From IMG/VR virus record IMGVR_UViG_3300032607_000891, positions 1 through 26,231 of that record: DNA of 26,231 nt; one strand, written 5' to 3'. A program made the translations under genes and the position numbers. The notes beneath the pieces are model-generated. The model saw nothing but the letters and a program-made list of their open reading frames with translations, did no database searches and was not told where the DNA came from. Positions within the stretch are counted from its first letter, which is position 1. Every line of letters begins with the position of its first letter. Shown piece after piece: positions 20,976 to 26,231 of the stretch. This stretch comes from a virus.

Positions 20976-22156
20976 GCTGTTAACTCCGAGATAGATTTGG
21001 CAATTAGTTGTTTGTGTTGCTCTAAAGTTTGAATTGTTTTTGTAGCGTCTTGCCTAGTAGAAGCAGAGATACGATACTCGCTTGACTCCATAATGGAAGA
21101 TAGTTTTTGGTCTAGTATTAAAACGTCGTTGTGTGCTTTGCGAAGTTTACTTACTAGTTTATTGAGATCGCTTATTGCTTTACAGTCTTGCGCATTGATG
21201 CTATTAAATTCATTTATTAAACCACTCAACGCTCGCTTTATATCAGTGAGCATTCTTTCAGCCGTGGGCACAGCTTGCTGCAGCACTTCTTTAATTACAC
21301 TGATGTCGTCTACATTTTGATAAATAATGTGCACTAGGGACCTGTGTAAGTGATCAGCGTACACTGTGTCGTCACCTTGTACAATCGCCCAACCTTTTAT
21401 AAACTTTAGTATCTGAACACGTCGTCTATCGCTGATCGTTATTCCTCTTGACGCGAGTAGATCAAACACCTGAGAAAACTTATCTAAAAATTCGTCGGTT
21501 ATTTTTATTTCATTTACTGACTCTTGTAATTCTTCTAAATGTTTGTAGGTTAATCCGGACTTAACTACAGGACGCTTCTTTAATCCCAATGCCCATAAAT
21601 CTAGTAGACGGCGGGATGTAGGTTTCCTTAGAGGTTCTACTGTTGGTCTAAAAAGAAAGCGATCGCAGAATGCTTGCAGGGATTCTTCTTGTGGAAATGA
21701 ATTTGTGGCTGCAACAATTGACTGTATAGGCGTATGCATTATTTCTTTACCGTTGTTGAACGTCCGTTCATTTAAGATTGTGAGTAAAGAATTAAGTACA
21801 GCAGAGCTACCCCGAAATAGCTCATCTAGGAATGCAATATTTGCACTAGGCAAGTAACCCTCAACGTCTCTTGTATATTCGTCTTTAAGTAGCTTTGATA
21901 TTGCTACCGGGCCAAACAACTCTGAAGGATCTGTAGTCGGGGATAGTAAATAACCGAAGTACTTACTACCTTCGAATCCACCTGAAACAGCTCTTACTAA
22001 TTCAGACTTACCAGTACCAGGTAGGCCAAACAAGAACGTGTTCTGTTTTGTTATAACCGAGGCTAGCAAACCATCAATGACTTCTTCTCGTTCTAGAAAT
22101 GCAGTGTTAAGAGAGCCGCGAAAGTTCTGAAGAGTGGTGAATAGTGTGTCGTTCAT
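20972..22156 (-). CDS. RavA/MoxR-like AAA+ ATPase
   Basis: This 394-aa ATPase has Walker A FLFGLPGTGKSELV (G44-S51), Walker B IAFLDELFRGSS (D111, E112), sensor 1 AATNSFP (N152) and an arginine region CDRFLFR (R166, R170). The lines FGPVAISKLLKDEY and VEGYLPSANIAFLDELF are classic for the MoxR clade. SRGITISDRRRVQILKFIKG (about 237-256) matches the lid of RavA, where VSDRRW is typical. The C-terminal 120 residues are helical. MoxR ATPases work with VWA partners as chaperones for assembly of cofactor-containing or multimeric proteins. In E. coli, RavA works with ViaA. Genes on both sides overlap by 4 nt (22153-22156 and 20972-20975). Confidence 0.92.
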   Translation of the reverse strand: MNDTLFTTLQNFRGSLNTAFLEREEVIDGLLASVITKQNTFLFGLPGTGKSELVRAVSGGFEGSKYFGYLLSPTTDPSELFGPVAISKLLKDEYTRDVEGYLPSANIAFLDELFRGSSAVLNSLLTILNERTFNNGKEIMHTPIQSIVAATNSFPQEESLQAFCDRFLFRPTVEPLRKPTSRRLLDLWALGLKKRPVVKSGLTYKHLEELQESVNEIKITDEFLDKFSQVFDLLASRGITISDRRRVQILKFIKGWAIVQGDDTVYADHLHRSLVHIIYQNVDDISVIKEVLQQAVPTAERMLTDIKRALSGLINEFNSINAQDCKAISDLNKLVSKLRKAHNDVLILDQKLSSIMESSEYRISASTRQDATKTIQTLEQHKQLIAKSISELTA

Positions 22157-22392
22157 GATTGTGTTTGAGGAGTGTTTAATCCGTGGATAACAAAGGGCTT
22201 TGGTCTAGGGAGTGGAATCTGTTGCGTTGTAATCCAACACTTATGTGTGAGCAAGTGTTGGATAGAGAGTAATCTTTCGCAGGCATAGTCAACGTTTGTA
22301 AAGCTAACGGCCTCGAGTGGATCACTCGTATATTTTTCAATGTCTTGTAGAAACCCTTCGTCGGATGCAATTAAGTAAATAGTTCTCGTCAT
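22153..22392 (-). CDS. Small protein (79 aa) of the AAA+/VWA cassette
   Basis: The product is 79 residues, with a possible alpha/beta start (MTRTIYLIASDEGFLQDIEK) and a proline-rich end (QIPLPRPKPFVIHGLNTPQT). I recognise no family. Its ATG shares a base with the stop of the 406-aa gene (TAATG) and its stop overlaps the ATPase start (ATGA). It is therefore locked into the cassette, and its conservation with MoxR/VWA pairs in other phages would be worth checking. The proline-rich tail could be a docking peptide, but this is a guess. Confidence 0.65.
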   Translation of the reverse strand: MTRTIYLIASDEGFLQDIEKYTSDPLEAVSFTNVDYACERLLSIQHLLTHKCWITTQQIPLPRPKPFVIHGLNTPQTQS

Positions 22393-23612
22393 TAAAAATC
22401 TAACTCTTCTGCTGTGCTGGCAGTTAACGTACGTAATTCATCTAACTCCTCGGTCAAACTTATGTTAGTGGAGTGAATAAATTCACTTTGTTGATCAAAT
22501 AAATTTTGTAAGTGACGTGCACGTTGGTTGTAGACATCCTTCTCGAGTTCTATCTGACCATAAAGGTTATCTAATTGATCCTTAGACTCTGCCTCTCTAA
22601 TTTTTACAATCAAATCTTTATAAACTCCTGATAAAGACAGAGATTTCTTTAACAGATCAAGACCAGCGGAGGAGTCACGTGTGGCCACAATCCGCTCTAG
22701 TTCTCCCCTAATTTCAACCTTCAGTTCTGAGAATTTGTTATATGCTCTGTCTCTAGTTTTGGCGTCTGGCGCCTGTAAGTCAGTGCTCACCTCATTTAAT
22801 TTCTTTGTTAGCTCACATAAACTTTCAAACCCAGGACAATGAGCTGATATTAACTGCAGATTCTCCGCAGTCATTTGCCACGATCCTCGCCGTTTTAGTC
22901 CTCCAGTTTGTCGACCACCTATCTTGCTAGCAATACGCACATCTAGATCATCAAGTAATTCAGCGGCTTTCAAACAAGCGCGATCAGCCGCTCCCGAACG
23001 GGCAGCTTCTAATACTTCTGTAGTGTTAGAGACTGATGCCTCCCACATTGTTTTCGAGAACGGATGATCGTCCTTATTGTTTGCAGCATCTAAGAACACA
23101 GGATTTGGCCCGAGTACATATACGTTTATAGGATTCTCAAACTGTCGCTTTGTAGGAAACAGAGATAGGTATGCTTCCTTAGCCATGTTGTATGACACAG
23201 GATCTTCGTGTTGAAACAAAGGTTCTAAGAAACCCACAACTGTACTGGCCCACTTTTCATATTCCTGCAGCCATAACTCGTTTAGTAATTCATTAAAGTT
23301 TGCAGCGTTTTGTCTGATTAAGATAATGCGTTGCATTGCCTCCACAAAATAATCCTCGTGGAGAAAGTGAGTGTCTCCTTGGTGAATTGTGCAGTCGTCG
23401 TACAGCTTGCGCTGTTCAATGCGTAGATTACTTAGGAACTCCTTAAGTTTTCCAGATAAGTTGGGTCGTACCGAAACTGATTGTTGTTTTTCAAGAACTT
23501 CAATGACTGACTTTTGTAATCTGAGATCATTCAATCTGATCTGTGTGCTCTGACGAACACTGGCGCTGATTTCAACACGCAAGATGAAGATGTTTTTATC
23601 CATGGTGATCAC
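22392..23612 (-). CDS. Large helical protein of the AAA+/VWA cassette
   Basis: The frame opens with GTG at 23612, overlapping the previous stop as GTGA. An ATG nine bases later (23603) in an ATCACC context is an equally good start, giving 406 or 403 aa. The protein is mostly helical. It has an N-terminal strand (NIFILRVEISASV) and a mid-part with WLQEYEKWASTVVGFLEPLF. A likely folded region at 150-185 (FPTKRQFENPINVYVLGPNP) follows, then a long Leu/Glu/Lys-rich coiled coil to the acidic end EELDF. Size, start strand and position next to an AAA+ ATPase and VWA gene recall DUF3150-type proteins. Those accompany CobS/MoxR-like ATPases in phages, but I could not verify this. It would be a third component or client of the pair. 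Confidence 0.75.
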   Translation of the reverse strand: MITMDKNIFILRVEISASVRQSTQIRLNDLRLQKSVIEVLEKQQSVSVRPNLSGKLKEFLSNLRIEQRKLYDDCTIHQGDTHFLHEDYFVEAMQRIILIRQNAANFNELLNELWLQEYEKWASTVVGFLEPLFQHEDPVSYNMAKEAYLSLFPTKRQFENPINVYVLGPNPVFLDAANNKDDHPFSKTMWEASVSNTTEVLEAARSGAADRACLKAAELLDDLDVRIASKIGGRQTGGLKRRGSWQMTAENLQLISAHCPGFESLCELTKKLNEVSTDLQAPDAKTRDRAYNKFSELKVEIRGELERIVATRDSSAGLDLLKKSLSLSGVYKDLIVKIREAESKDQLDNLYGQIELEKDVYNQRARHLQNLFDQQSEFIHSTNISLTEELDELRTLTASTAEELDF

Positions 23613-24034
23613 TTGATTCGAGAGAATGCGAGGTTGATTTTGTCTGTAACGAAGTCAACTTTGAACGTGAGTTTAAGCTGCTCGAGTAGTTGCTTGCGTT
23701 CTAGCTTGGCAAGTTTTAGCTTCTGCTCTATCTGAGCAATCTTATCGTCTAGTTTTTCGAGTTTTGCGTGCGGTGTGGGGGACTTTGTAACCCGAACTAT
23801 AATGTTTGCGTTGTACTCTGGGAAACGAAAGAGTGACTCAGTGCCTTGAAGCAAGCTGAGATTTACACCTGAGCTCTCTGCCTTTACTACATCGTTTGTT
23901 AGGTTACTCCGCGCAGCGTCGTAAGACACGCCAAACGATTCGTTTAGATGAGATAGTGCTATGTCACACTCGTCATACAACTGAGCAGTGAGCCTACCTT
24001 GTCGTACAAGATTTTGTAGGGTGAGTTTTGTCAT
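23609..24034 (-). CDS. Coiled-coil protein opening the AAA+/VWA cassette
   Basis: This is the first gene after the strong promoter. Its 141-aa product begins MTKLTLQNLVRQGRLTAQLY, has a central strand region (SLLQGTESLFRFPEYNANII) and a regular coiled coil at 90-125 (KLEKLDDKIAQIEQKLKLAK, then LERKQLLEQLK). No family is recognised. The stop overlaps the GTG start of the next gene. The start ATG 24034 follows a C/A-rich leader (ACAAACCCCAACACAC) with no Shine-Dalgarno sequence, and a small GC hairpin lies further upstream in the 5' UTR. Confidence 0.7.
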   Translation of the reverse strand: MTKLTLQNLVRQGRLTAQLYDECDIALSHLNESFGVSYDAARSNLTNDVVKAESSGVNLSLLQGTESLFRFPEYNANIIVRVTKSPTPHAKLEKLDDKIAQIEQKLKLAKLERKQLLEQLKLTFKVDFVTDKINLAFSRIK

Positions 24035-24097
24035 AGGGTTCTGATGTGTGTTGGGGTTTGTGCACCACGTTAAGGGCCTGTGCCGCCCATGTAGAGC

Positions 24098-24126
24098 AAG
24101 ATAACATACTGGGCTTCTGCTGTCAA
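24098..24126 (-). promoter_or_regulatory. Near-consensus extended sigma-70 promoter for the leftward cluster
   Basis: Read leftward, TTGACA (24126-24121, perfect -35), a 17-nt spacer ending in TGT (an extended -10 TGn) and TATCTT (24103-24098) form a strong sigma-70 promoter. Transcription should start about 24091, giving a UTR of roughly 57 nt with a GGGC/GCCC hairpin and a C/A-rich stretch. It is the best promoter in the window and drives the AAA+/VWA cassette and, by readthrough, probably the replication genes. The host RNA polymerase could use it, so the cluster may be early. Confidence 0.85.
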
Positions 24127-24180
24127 CTATTGTGCTTGATATACTTTGGTTATCAATACAGTGTTAAGCACGTTCAATAA

Positions 24181-24206
24181 TTAAGAATAAGTAAACTATT
24201 TCTTAA
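24181..24206. promoter_or_regulatory. 26-bp dyad, candidate operator upstream of the main promoter
   Basis: TTAAGAA (24181-24187) and TTCTTAA (24200-24206) are perfect arms, with AGT and ACT matching inside, giving 20 of 26 symmetric positions. It lies 55 bp upstream of the -35 and 47 bp past the stop of the MarR-like gene, in a 219-nt gap (24035-24253) that holds no gene. AT-rich dyads of about this size are typical of MarR-type binding sites, so the neighbouring regulator may bind here to activate or repress the promoter. It has no T run and is not a terminator. Confidence 0.5.
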
Positions 24207-24253
24207 CCTAATTTTTGACATTCAATTTTCGTACTCTGTAACCTTTTATAATT

Positions 24254-24568
24254 TTATAGCCATGTCATTGCTTCCTCGTATAAATGTTTCCCTTCGTCAG
24301 TTACAACCAAGATGTTCATTCGCGAATCGTGCGGATGTCTTTCTCTTTTGATCAAGTTCATTCCTCGTTTATTCTTCTGAGTCTTGTGACTTAGTAGGCA
24401 ACAATTACGAGATATTGAGCTTGAAGACATATTTAGTTTGTCGGGCAAGTCACTCTGCAGAAGCCCATCTTCTGCCTGAGCTATGCTCAGGAACACTAAA
24501 AGAGTGTGACATGAGACTTCGCGATTGTTGAACTGAGCAAAAGATTTTAATGCGTTAATCAAATTCAT
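24254..24568 (-). CDS. MarR-like winged-helix regulator
   Basis: The 104-aa product has the MarR order: a helix (SCHTLLVFLSIAQAEDGLLQ), a helix-turn-helix with SDLPDKLNMSSSSISRNCCL (39-58), and a wing with GMNLIKRERHPHDSRMNILV (69-88) followed by VTDEGKHLYEEAM. The [LI]IxRxxxPxDxRxxxxxxTxxG signature of the wing is clear. The family usually has a dimerisation helix pair and is about 140 aa; this one is short and its dimer interface may be reduced. It sits immediately upstream of the dyad and strong promoter of the AAA+/VWA cluster, so it is the best candidate for their regulator. The start context is ACAACAC then ATG, with no Shine-Dalgarno site. Confidence 0.8.
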   Translation of the reverse strand: MNLINALKSFAQFNNREVSCHTLLVFLSIAQAEDGLLQSDLPDKLNMSSSSISRNCCLLSHKTQKNKRGMNLIKRERHPHDSRMNILVVTDEGKHLYEEAMTWL

Positions 24569-24596
24569 GTGTTGTCAGATGCAGGGATGCGTAACA

Positions 24597-24779
24597 TCAA
24601 TCTATGTAGTCCGTTTCGAAGATAAACATAGTATCTAATTCGTGCCAGATGGCAGTTTCAATACTTGAGAATAGTGACTCGTCATTTGGAATCGTGCTGT
24701 GCTTAAATGCACGAGTGTATCCATTACGAATACCGGTATCTATTGCGTTTTCAAGCACAACACGAGATCTGATCTTCAT
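24597..24779 (-). CDS. Small hypothetical protein, paralogue of the gene at 1961-2131
   Basis: This 60-aa product begins MKIRSRVVLENAIDTGIRNG and continues YTRAFKHSTIPNDESLF, which aligns with the 56-aa plus-strand product at 1961 (shared AI, G, GYxRA, KH, P and E positions). The shared pattern is a helix with a conserved G-x-x-x-G-Y-x-R-A core, then a KH...P turn and an acidic C-terminal helix. It lies 28 nt upstream of the MarR-like gene. Function is unknown; having two copies in one phage suggests a general role such as protein binding. Confidence 0.7.
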   Translation of the reverse strand: MKIRSRVVLENAIDTGIRNGYTRAFKHSTIPNDESLFSSIETAIWHELDTMFIFETDYID

Positions 24780-24844
24780 CTAATTACAGCGTGGGACACG
24801 TAAAGTTTAGCTGCTTTCCACAGGATGAGATAACTTCAGTTTGC

Positions 24845-25033
24845 TCATGTGCGGAGTTCTTGGTGAAAAGGTGTTGTTGGGCCGTAATCGTTCATTAATT
24901 CTGGAAAAGCCAGTAATAAACGAAGTTTGTTAGCTGGATCGGCCTGTAATCCCGAAGCACCAATCAATTTAAAGAAACTACCGCCATATTCTGCAGCTGC
25001 GGCAAAAGTGTAGTGAATGTCAGATTTAGTCAT
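24845..25033 (-). CDS. Small hypothetical protein (62 aa)
   Basis: ATG 25033 is preferred because it overlaps the upstream 38-aa gene by 8 nt; an upstream TTG at 25090 is less likely. The product begins MTKSDIHYTFAAAAEYGGSF and continues FKLIGASGLQADPANKLRLL with LAFPELMNDYGP. It is probably a small, largely helical protein. The YGGSFFKLIGASGLQADPxN segment with ADxxN and a LLLAFPEL tail is consistent with many short phage proteins, but I recognise no family. In the 65-nt gap downstream a 13-codon frame with an ATGA junction exists (see rejected items). Confidence 0.55.
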   Translation of the reverse strand: MTKSDIHYTFAAAAEYGGSFFKLIGASGLQADPANKLRLLLAFPELMNDYGPTTPFHQELRT

Positions 25034-25142
25034 GGTAAGCGTGTGGGATGGGGTTTGCATAAGGTGTTTGTTGTGTTCCAAACTCTGCAACCGTAAGTGC
25101 AGTAGTTGTGAACACTATGAGCAAGGCAATGAAGTTGGCCAT
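25026..25142 (-). CDS. Micropeptide with a single hydrophobic segment (38 aa)
   Basis: A 38-codon frame from ATG 25142 to TAA 25026 begins MANFIALLIVFTTTALTVAE and ends QTPYANPIPHAYHD. The first 19 residues form a good membrane or signal segment, and the remainder is Pro/His/Tyr-rich. It starts 2 nt after the stop of the 83-aa gene and overlaps the next gene's start by 8 nt, which is a strong argument for translation in this dense cluster. Phages often place tiny membrane peptides in early regions to act on the host envelope. That role is inferred. Confidence 0.55.
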   Translation of the reverse strand: MANFIALLIVFTTTALTVAEFGTQQTPYANPIPHAYHD

Positions 25143-25144
25143 AG

Positions 25145-25396
25145 TTAAGAGTGTGCTTCTTTGTGCTCCCTAAAAGATTTGTGATACAGCTCACGTGCAC
25201 TTATGACAGGTTCTCCACCATCGTTATCGTACAGATAATGGGGAGTGGGATCCCAATCTATGCAGTCTTTGAGTGCGTCTATAGCAATCTCAACCGCGCT
25301 AATCGCGTGGTAATCGGTGAGCTCAATTGGTTTCTTATCCTCTGTTCTGATGAAGTCTTTCATCTCTTCTACCCATTTAGCTAGTGGATCTGCCAT
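25145..25396 (-). CDS. Hypothetical protein (83 aa)
   Basis: The product begins MADPLAKWVEEMKDFIRTED and continues with a second helix VEIAIDALKDCIDWDPTPHY. It has a polar Gly/Asp turn (YDNDGGEPV) and ends ELYHKSFREHKEAHS. It reads as a small helical, acidic-to-neutral soluble protein of no recognised family. The leader is C/A-rich (CACACACAAACC...AAACCA then ATG) and has no Shine-Dalgarno site. A 44-nt gap to the upstream gene holds a GCCC/GGGC hairpin. Downstream, the 38-aa micropeptide starts 2 nt after the stop. Confidence 0.6.
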   Translation of the reverse strand: MADPLAKWVEEMKDFIRTEDKKPIELTDYHAISAVEIAIDALKDCIDWDPTPHYLYDNDGGEPVISARELYHKSFREHKEAHS

Positions 25397-25440
25397 TGGT
25401 TTGATTTAGATAGGTTTGTGTGTGTGCCCCATGAGGGCGC

Positions 25441-25662
25441 TCATAAGTTATACAGGGTCACCATGCGTTTAGGTTGTGTTTGTTGCGCATTGTTACGTAC
25501 ACAGTGCTTAAGCTCGTTACCACCTACCTGCACTGTTTCAATTTTGGTTGTGCAATTGTTTTCAACTAGTTTATTTAACACGTTTCGGACTGTATCGCAG
25601 CTTGCTAAGCCTAGGACTACACCGATAAAAATTGCAGAAAAAGGAGAAATTAATGATGCCAT
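25441..25662 (-). CDS. Small membrane or lipoprotein-like protein (73 aa)
   Basis: The 73-aa product begins with a hydrophobic stretch (MASLISPFSAIFIGVVLGLA) ending in LASC (19-22), a lipobox-like sequence. Signal peptidase II could cut before C22 and lipid-modify it. The n-region lacks the usual Lys/Arg, so processing is uncertain, and it could equally be a single membrane anchor. The mature part (DTVRNVLNKLVENNCTTKIE) is polar, with two further cysteines (NNC, HCV). No family is recognised. Possible roles include envelope modification or superinfection exclusion. The start has an ATCACC context. A GC-rich hairpin (CCGCG/CGCGG, about 25693-25713) lies in the 5' leader. Confidence 0.6.
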   Translation of the reverse strand: MASLISPFSAIFIGVVLGLASCDTVRNVLNKLVENNCTTKIETVQVGGNELKHCVRNNAQQTQPKRMVTLYNL

Positions 25663-25717
25663 GGTGATTAGGTTGAGAAGGTTGTTGATCCGCGTGGTAA
25701 GTATGCGCGGCCCACTG

Positions 25718-25930
25718 CTAGTCTTTGTTAGGAAGAGGCTTTAATTCATTAACCTTTTCAGTGCTTCCACACAGAATCACACCTTTGTAAGCAACAGCTA
25801 AACCATCGGCGAAACCGATTAAATAACGGTCTACATCTGACTGATTACTAAATAACTTTAAAAGTGAGTGACTTAAACGTTCGCCTTTGTCTGTCTTAAT
25901 AGTAACTGTAACTTTGTACTTGTTTAACAT
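25718..25930 (-). CDS. Hypothetical protein (70 aa)
   Basis: ATG 25930 is chosen because it avoids the overlap that an upstream ATG at 25999 would have with the next gene. The product begins MLNKYKVTVTIKTDKGERLS with a strand, then a helix (HSLLKLFSNQSDVDRYLIGF) and a second strand (AVAYKGVILCGSTEKVNEL). A small alpha/beta fold is likely. I recognise no family. It is followed downstream, after a gap of 55 nt, by the lipoprotein-like gene. Confidence 0.6.
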   Translation of the reverse strand: MLNKYKVTVTIKTDKGERLSHSLLKLFSNQSDVDRYLIGFADGLAVAYKGVILCGSTEKVNELKPLPNKD

Positions 25931-25943
25931 TAGGTGAATCCAA

Positions 25944-26231
25944 TTAAGTAGAGGGTTTAGCCACGAAGTTAGAAGCGCCGGGGCCATGTACCGGCACAAA
26001 TATATCTGTTTTAGCGCCGTCGCATAAGTTACATGTTATGCACTGCGCTTGGCTATTATCTAGTGTAGCTGGGCATTGTTTACCACTGAATGCTACAGAG
26101 TTCTTCTCAACAACTGCAAAGGTTTTCCAACCATGAGCAGAAGCCTCTATGTAATCCTGTAATCCGTCACATGATGCCATAAATACACCTTTGCACCACT
26201 GAGCGAATGATTCTCGCCACTGGTGAGTGTA
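25944..26231 (-). CDS. Partial gene cut by the window end
   Basis: The frame stays open to the right edge. An internal ATG at 26180 would give 78 residues, but the 17 codons before it (HQWRESFAQWCKGVF) read like protein and join smoothly to MASCDGLQDYIEASAHGWKT, so the gene probably starts outside the window. Seen residues include a cysteine-rich stretch (QCPATLDNSQAQCITCNLCD, from about residue 52 of the visible part). Its spacing C-x(11)-C-x2-C-x2-C could bind zinc or iron-sulfur. I do not recognise the protein. Confidence 0.6.
   Translation of the reverse strand, partial: YTHQWRESFAQWCKGVFMASCDGLQDYIEASAHGWKTFAVVEKNSVAFSGKQCPATLDNSQAQCITCNLCDGAKTDIFVPVHGPGASNFVAKPST

Noticed and set aside
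24035-24253. Possible tRNA or other structured RNA in the largest gene-free stretch
   Set aside because: I could not fold any cloverleaf or find a T-loop sequence; the stretch is explained by the promoter, dyad and leader.
24807-24848. 13-codon frame ending the 65-nt gap, with an ATGA junction to the 62-aa gene
   Set aside because: The junction fits the local style, but 13 codons is too short to support without conservation data.
25400-25440. GCCC/GGGC hairpin upstream of the 83-aa gene as a terminator
   Set aside because: Read leftward, it is followed by ACACACACAAACC and not by T residues; treated as part of the leader.
25418-25744. 108-codon plus-strand open frame
   Set aside because: It runs opposite to the 73-aa lipoprotein-like gene, has shadow-like composition (many Cys, Arg and Leu in blocks) and is against the direction of all neighbours.

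Overview
The window is best read as part of a tailed-phage genome, probably a cyanophage. The phage signature is a family A DNA polymerase, an archaeo-eukaryotic primase fused to a D5-type SF3 helicase, a RecB/Cas4-like nuclease, an SSB-like protein, ThyX, a lysozyme-type endolysin with a holin-like small membrane protein, and very dense packing with ATGA, TAATG and TAGTG gene junctions. The cyanobacterial link is an inference. The primase N-terminus, the middle domain of the endolysin and the first small proteins resemble cyanobacterial and cyanophage families, and most starts lack a Shine-Dalgarno sequence. Terminase, portal, capsid and tail genes are not in the window, so it is not a complete phage.

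Left third (1-6853), mostly plus strand: two small GC-richer genes; a 289-aa protein with an HExxH motif; several very small genes; an HNH endonuclease; an oppositely oriented holin-like gene at 2554-2733; a probable split pair of basic proteins; a beta-rich small protein; a three-module endolysin; a small HNH-like protein; a 174-aa protein; a 46-aa protein; and ThyX. The chain from 4028 to 6853 is tightly spaced, with 1-nt overlaps at three of its four junctions. Two stretches, before 510 and before 3611, share an almost identical promoter-like motif.

Right three quarters (6857-26231), minus strand: transcription runs right to left and meets ThyX at a convergent boundary with a 3-nt gap. From right to left there are six small genes and a partial gene at the edge, a 60-aa paralogue of a left-arm gene, and a MarR-like regulator. 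A near-consensus sigma-70 promoter with an upstream dyad follows. Next comes a coupled cassette of two coiled-coil or unknown proteins, a 79-aa protein, a RavA/MoxR-type AAA+ ATPase and a ViaA-like VWA protein. The replication block follows: a 268-aa unknown, DNA polymerase with a coupled SH3/KOW-like protein, a repeat protein, an HNH/HTH protein, the SSB-like protein and its partner, a methyltransferase-like protein lacking its catalytic motif, the nuclease and the primase-helicase. The last gene is a membrane protein. Two intrinsic terminators (18237-18262 and 11992-12017) and one weak hairpin (10227-10243) divide this long transcription unit.

The most interesting item is the phage-borne MoxR/VWA cassette (19428-24034). 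It is driven by what looks like the strongest promoter in the window and placed directly upstream of the replication genes. Other points of interest are the terminator whose U tract touches the DNA polymerase start codon, the apparently catalytically dead methyltransferase relative, the split basic protein, the paralogous small genes at opposite ends of the window, and several genes too short for ordinary gene calling (1961-2131, 2554-2733, 6030-6170, 25026-25142). All family assignments come from reading motifs; no database search was run.
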